Shown: piece by piece, positions 61,601-64,000 of the stretch
Position numbering within the stretch: the first letter of the stretch is position 1
How the letters are laid out: each line of letters begins with the position of its first letter
Origin: DASSKK01 sp035690495
GTDB taxonomy: Bacteria; Actinomycetota; Actinomycetes; Propionibacteriales; Nocardioidaceae
Length of the DNA: 64,000 nucleotides
Direction: 5' to 3'
Assembly: GCA_035690495.1 (NCBI GenBank)
Contig: DASSKK010000111.1
Span: 18,146 to 82,145, forward strand
Translations under genes and position numbers: made by a program
Notes under the pieces: generated by a model
What the model was told of the DNA's origin: nothing
Database searches by the model: none
What the model saw: the letters and a program-made list of their open reading frames with translations, nothing else

Positions 61601-62709
61601 CCCGGCCAGGGAGACGCTGGTGGGCGGCGCCGCTCGCAGCGGCGCTCGCAGCGGCGCTGCTCGCCGGGTGTGGCGGCAGCATCGGCATCGGCGTCGGTGG
61701 CATCGGCGTCGGCGGCGGCGGCGGCGACTCCAGGGAGGCCAACCACGTCGCCCACATCGACATGGCGGCGTTCGCACGGAAGTACGGACAGCTGCCGGGT
61801 GTCTCGGACCCTTACGCCCATCTGGCCCGCGCGCTCGCCAAGCGTGGCGTGCGCATCTGGTTCGAGACCGATCTGGTGTCCTCCTGGCTCCAGGGGCGGA
61901 CCGCCTTCGACCAGGACCTGATGCGGCTGCACCGGCTGGCCAAGATCCCCGGGGTGGTCGGCTTCAAGGTCGCCGACGAGCTCGGCTACCAGGACGGACT
62001 GGAGTCCGCCGAGCAGGCGCGGAAGTTCCTCACCGACGCCCGCGCCGGGCTGCAGAGCGTCGCACCCGGCGCGCAGCTGCTCGTCGACGTCGTAGTGCCC
62101 GAGCTCGGCTGCCTGCCCTGGCGCACCACGAGCGGCTCCGCCACCGTCGAGTGCGCCGATCGCTACCGGCGCGACTATCCCGCCGCCAGCATCGATGCGA
62201 TCACCGGCTACCTGCAGGCTGGGCTGATCGACCGGCTGGACGTGAGCACCGGCCTGGAGCCGGAAACGACGTACCAGGCCTGGGGCCTGACCCGGCTCGA
62301 GGCGCAACGCGAGGCGTGGCGGCACATCCGCGAAGCCGGCTGGGGATCACTGACGGTGCTGCAGGCGCGCAAGGCGCTCGCGGTGCCCGGGGGCTACTCC
62401 GGTTCCCCGAAGGCAGCGGGGCGCGCGGTGGCCCTCTACGTGCGGACACCGGTCGCGTACGGCGCGAAGGCGGTCGACATCTGGGCGTGGCGGCAGGTCA
62501 CCGACGACCAGCCGCACAGCCTGCTCGCCCCCGACGACGCCAGCAACCCGTTGTGGCGCCAGCTGGCTCGGGCGCATGCCGACGGGACCCGGCTGTTCAC
62601 GCACATGCGCTCCTCGACGATGCCGCTGAACCGGCACGCGTACAGGCACGAGTGCGACCTGGCCGCGGGCGTGTTCAGCGACGTCTTCGTCGCCGCCGGC
62701 ACCGGCTGA
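61597..62709 (+). CDS. Lipoprotein of polysaccharide locus B, possible TIM-barrel hydrolase
   Basis: A 370-residue protein with a lipoprotein signal (PLAAALAAALLAGC, acylated Cys near 25) and a Gly-rich linker. The body has VRIWFETDLVSSWLQG, IPGVVGFKVADELGYQDGLESAEQARKFL, LLVDVVVPELGCLPWR, IDRLDVSTGLEPETTYQAWGLTRLEAQREAWRHI and VDIWAWRQV, a beta/alpha-barrel-like strand pattern with candidate acidic residues in ADELGY. No family was recognised with certainty. As the last gene of the operon it may trim or release the polymer. Confidence 0.7.
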   Translation: MTRPGRRWWAAPLAAALAAALLAGCGGSIGIGVGGIGVGGGGGDSREANHVAHIDMAAFARKYGQLPGVSDPYAHLARALAKRGVRIWFETDLVSSWLQGRTAFDQDLMRLHRLAKIPGVVGFKVADELGYQDGLESAEQARKFLTDARAGLQSVAPGAQLLVDVVVPELGCLPWRTTSGSATVECADRYRRDYPAASIDAITGYLQAGLIDRLDVSTGLEPETTYQAWGLTRLEAQREAWRHIREAGWGSLTVLQARKALAVPGGYSGSPKAAGRAVALYVRTPVAYGAKAVDIWAWRQVTDDQPHSLLAPDDASNPLWRQLARAHADGTRLFTHMRSSTMPLNRHAYRHECDLAAGVFSDVFVAAGTG

Positions 62710-62732
62710 CCTCCGCACCGGCGCGCCTGCCC

Positions 62733-62792
62733 AGCGGTAATGCCCGTAGGCACGTGTTTGCGCGCCAGATGGTGCCTGAGGGCATTACCGCT
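62733..62792. terminator. Large inverted repeat between convergent genes
   Basis: Two 21-bp arms (62733-62753 and 62772-62792), starting AGCGGTAATGCCC and ending GGGCATTACCGCT, match at 19 of 21 positions with an 18-base loop. The position between the end of the locus B operon and the convergent HNH gene suits a bidirectional terminator; a mobile REP-type element is the alternative since no T-tract follows. Confidence 0.6.
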
Positions 62793-62923
62793 CGCTCGCC
62801 CAGGCCGCCGAAGGAATCGGGAGCCGCCAGGCCCGCCACACGTTCGCCGGTCGGCAGACCTCGGCCCGGACATGCCTGTGGCCCCGTCGGTGGTGGCGGC
62901 CGGCGGGGTCCGGGGCGTGGTGG

Positions 62924-64000
62924 TTACTCGTCAGGCGGATGCGGGCCCGGCTGTGCCTCGGGCCGGTCGGGTCCGCCCGGTGTCGCGACGTCACAGGGGT
63001 CGGCGATGCGGGTGCCGGTGTGGTCGCGCAGGTAGTGCTGTCCGTGCGGGCCGGTCCATAGGTAGGTGCCGGGTTCGAGCATCAGGTAGGACCATCGTCC
63101 GAAGGTCTTGTGCCGGTGGTGCTTGCGGCAGAGTTGCGCGAGGTTGTCGGTGGCGGTCTCGCCTCCCGGCGGATCTCCGTCGGTGCCGTCACCGGGCGGG
63201 CTCGCCTCAGACGGGTCGCCGGTGCGGGGGTAGGGGACGATGTGGTCGGTGTCGCAGCGCGAGGAGGCTCGTTCGCACCAGGGGAAGACACAGGTTCGGT
63301 CTCGCAGCTTGACGTGTTCTTGGAGTCGGTGGGGGATCTCGTAGCTGTCGGCGTGGATGGTCTCGTTGAGGTCGATCACCGGCTGCACGGAGATCGTGAC
63401 GTCGTCGCGGCCGGCCCAGGTGCGGATCTGCTCGGCCAGCACTGGGCGGTCTCCGCGGCCGTGTTCCCACCGGCCGAGCGTTGCGGCCCTGGCGATCGGC
63501 GTGGTGCCGTCCTGCGTCGGCGCGGAATCCGCCTCGTCGGTCGTGCGGATGATCTGGCCGGTGATCGCGGACTGGTGCAGATGCAGGTAGACCACCAGCC
63601 GCGTCGGCCGCCGCCGGCACGGCCGACGGTTCGCGGTCGCAGTCCGTGCCTGCCCATCGTCGGTCGAGCCTGTCGAGGCCACGCGGTCGGCCCCGTCGTG
63701 CGCGTCCGAGTCGTCGGTCGAGACCGTGCCGTCGCCTGAGCTAATGCCGTTGCCTGAGCCTGTCGAGCCCGCGTCGTCGGCATCGTCGGTCGAGCCGGTC
63801 CCGTCGGTCGCGGTTGTCGAAACGGTGTCCGGCCCGCCTGGGTCGTTCTCGTCGTTGTGGAGGAGGTCGAGGGTGGATTGGGGGTCGGCGATCTGGCCGA
63901 CTGCTTTGGCCCGGCGCACATCCATGCTGTCGGTGTCGCCGAGGGCGCCGTACTGGTGGGCGATCTGCCCGATGGTGTGGTCGAAGGCGGCGGCATCGAG
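62924..64000 (-). CDS. DUF222/HNH endonuclease, C-terminal part (runs off right edge)
   Basis: At least 358 residues, with the start outside the window. The visible part ends the DUF222 region (AKAVGQIADPQSTLDLL), then has a Ser/Thr/Asp/Gly-rich insert built of repeated TGSTDD-like units, a central RRRPTRLVVYLHLHQSAITGQI segment, and the HNH nuclease: LRDRTCVFPWCERASSRCDTDHIVPYP followed by DNLAQLCRKHHRHKTFGRW. These multi-copy proteins are common in Nocardioides and relatives; their role is unclear and they are not by themselves proof of a mobile element. Confidence 0.9.
   Translation of the reverse strand, partial: LDAAAFDHTIGQIAHQYGALGDTDSMDVRRAKAVGQIADPQSTLDLLHNDENDPGGPDTVSTTATDGTGSTDDADDAGSTGSGNGISSGDGTVSTDDSDAHDGADRVASTGSTDDGQARTATANRRPCRRRPTRLVVYLHLHQSAITGQIIRTTDEADSAPTQDGTTPIARAATLGRWEHGRGDRPVLAEQIRTWAGRDDVTISVQPVIDLNETIHADSYEIPHRLQEHVKLRDRTCVFPWCERASSRCDTDHIVPYPRTGDPSEASPPGDGTDGDPPGGETATDNLAQLCRKHHRHKTFGRWSYLMLEPGTYLWTGPHGQHYLRDHTGTRIADPCDVATPGGPDRPEAQPGPHPPDE

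Noticed and set aside
62924..64000. HNH endonuclease as evidence of a prophage or mobile element
   Set aside because: DUF222-HNH proteins are numerous, chromosomally dispersed genes in Nocardioides-type genomes, and no phage or transposase gene is adjacent.

Overview
The window is high-GC actinobacterial DNA. The strong third-position GC, frequent GTG starts, 4-nt stop/start overlaps, a BldC-like regulator and a DUF222-type HNH endonuclease at the right edge all fit Nocardioidaceae (Nocardioides or a relative). That assignment is inference. I saw no tRNA, rRNA, CRISPR array or intact insertion sequence.

Layout. (1) 1-628: the start of an amino-acid permease, a hairpin (REP-like) repeat and a frameshifted cysN relic. 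(2) 845-7986: a visibly lower-GC polysaccharide island with four glycosyltransferases, a Wzx-type flippase and a UDP-GlcNAc 2-epimerase. Its right edge abuts a truncated GntR-regulator relic (8146-8424). (3) 8485-24709: a transport and catabolic block. It holds a DMT-type transporter, a NitT/TauT-type ABC importer with two different permeases, two FAH-family enzymes, an M19 dipeptidase-like amidohydrolase, a class II aldolase-like protein, a hipBA toxin-antitoxin pair, a TauE-type exporter, a three-subunit molybdenum hydroxylase, an asparaginase-family amidohydrolase and a GntR regulator. Near-identical operator-like sequences precede the ABC genes and the hydroxylase/asparaginase promoters, so the block is probably one regulon for a nitrogen-containing organic compound. 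(4) 24908-47409: exopolysaccharide locus A. It holds an ECF-type sigma factor, polymerase, Wzz-like protein, glycosyltransferases, flippase, initiating sugar transferase, polysaccharide deacetylase, two secreted hydrolase-like proteins, a subtilase and three sulfotransferases. (5) 47431-50491: regulators, a NADase-type glycan-binding membrane protein and small genes. (6) 50729-62709: exopolysaccharide locus B. It holds a CapD-type dehydratase, a divergent RtcB, a Wzz-like protein, an HprK-like ATPase, a glycosyltransferase, an APH-fold kinase, a polymerase, a flippase and a lipoprotein, the last eight chained by 4-nt or 1-nt overlaps. (7) 62924-64000: an HNH endonuclease running off the window.

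The most unusual unit is the minus-strand operon 39394-43138 inside locus A. It encodes phosphosulfolactate synthase (ComA), phosphosulfolactate phosphatase (ComB), an ATP-grasp ligase and a sulfotransferase. It diverges from the initiating sugar transferase across a 14-bp perfect inverted repeat. A LarA-family racemase homologue with its catalytic residues lies 3 kb away. My hypothesis is that locus A makes 3-sulfolactate and that the ATP-grasp enzyme attaches it to the polysaccharide or to a small molecule. This would be a sulfonated glycan decoration separate from the sulfate esters made by the three sulfotransferases.

All functions are inferred by reading motifs. No database search was run.
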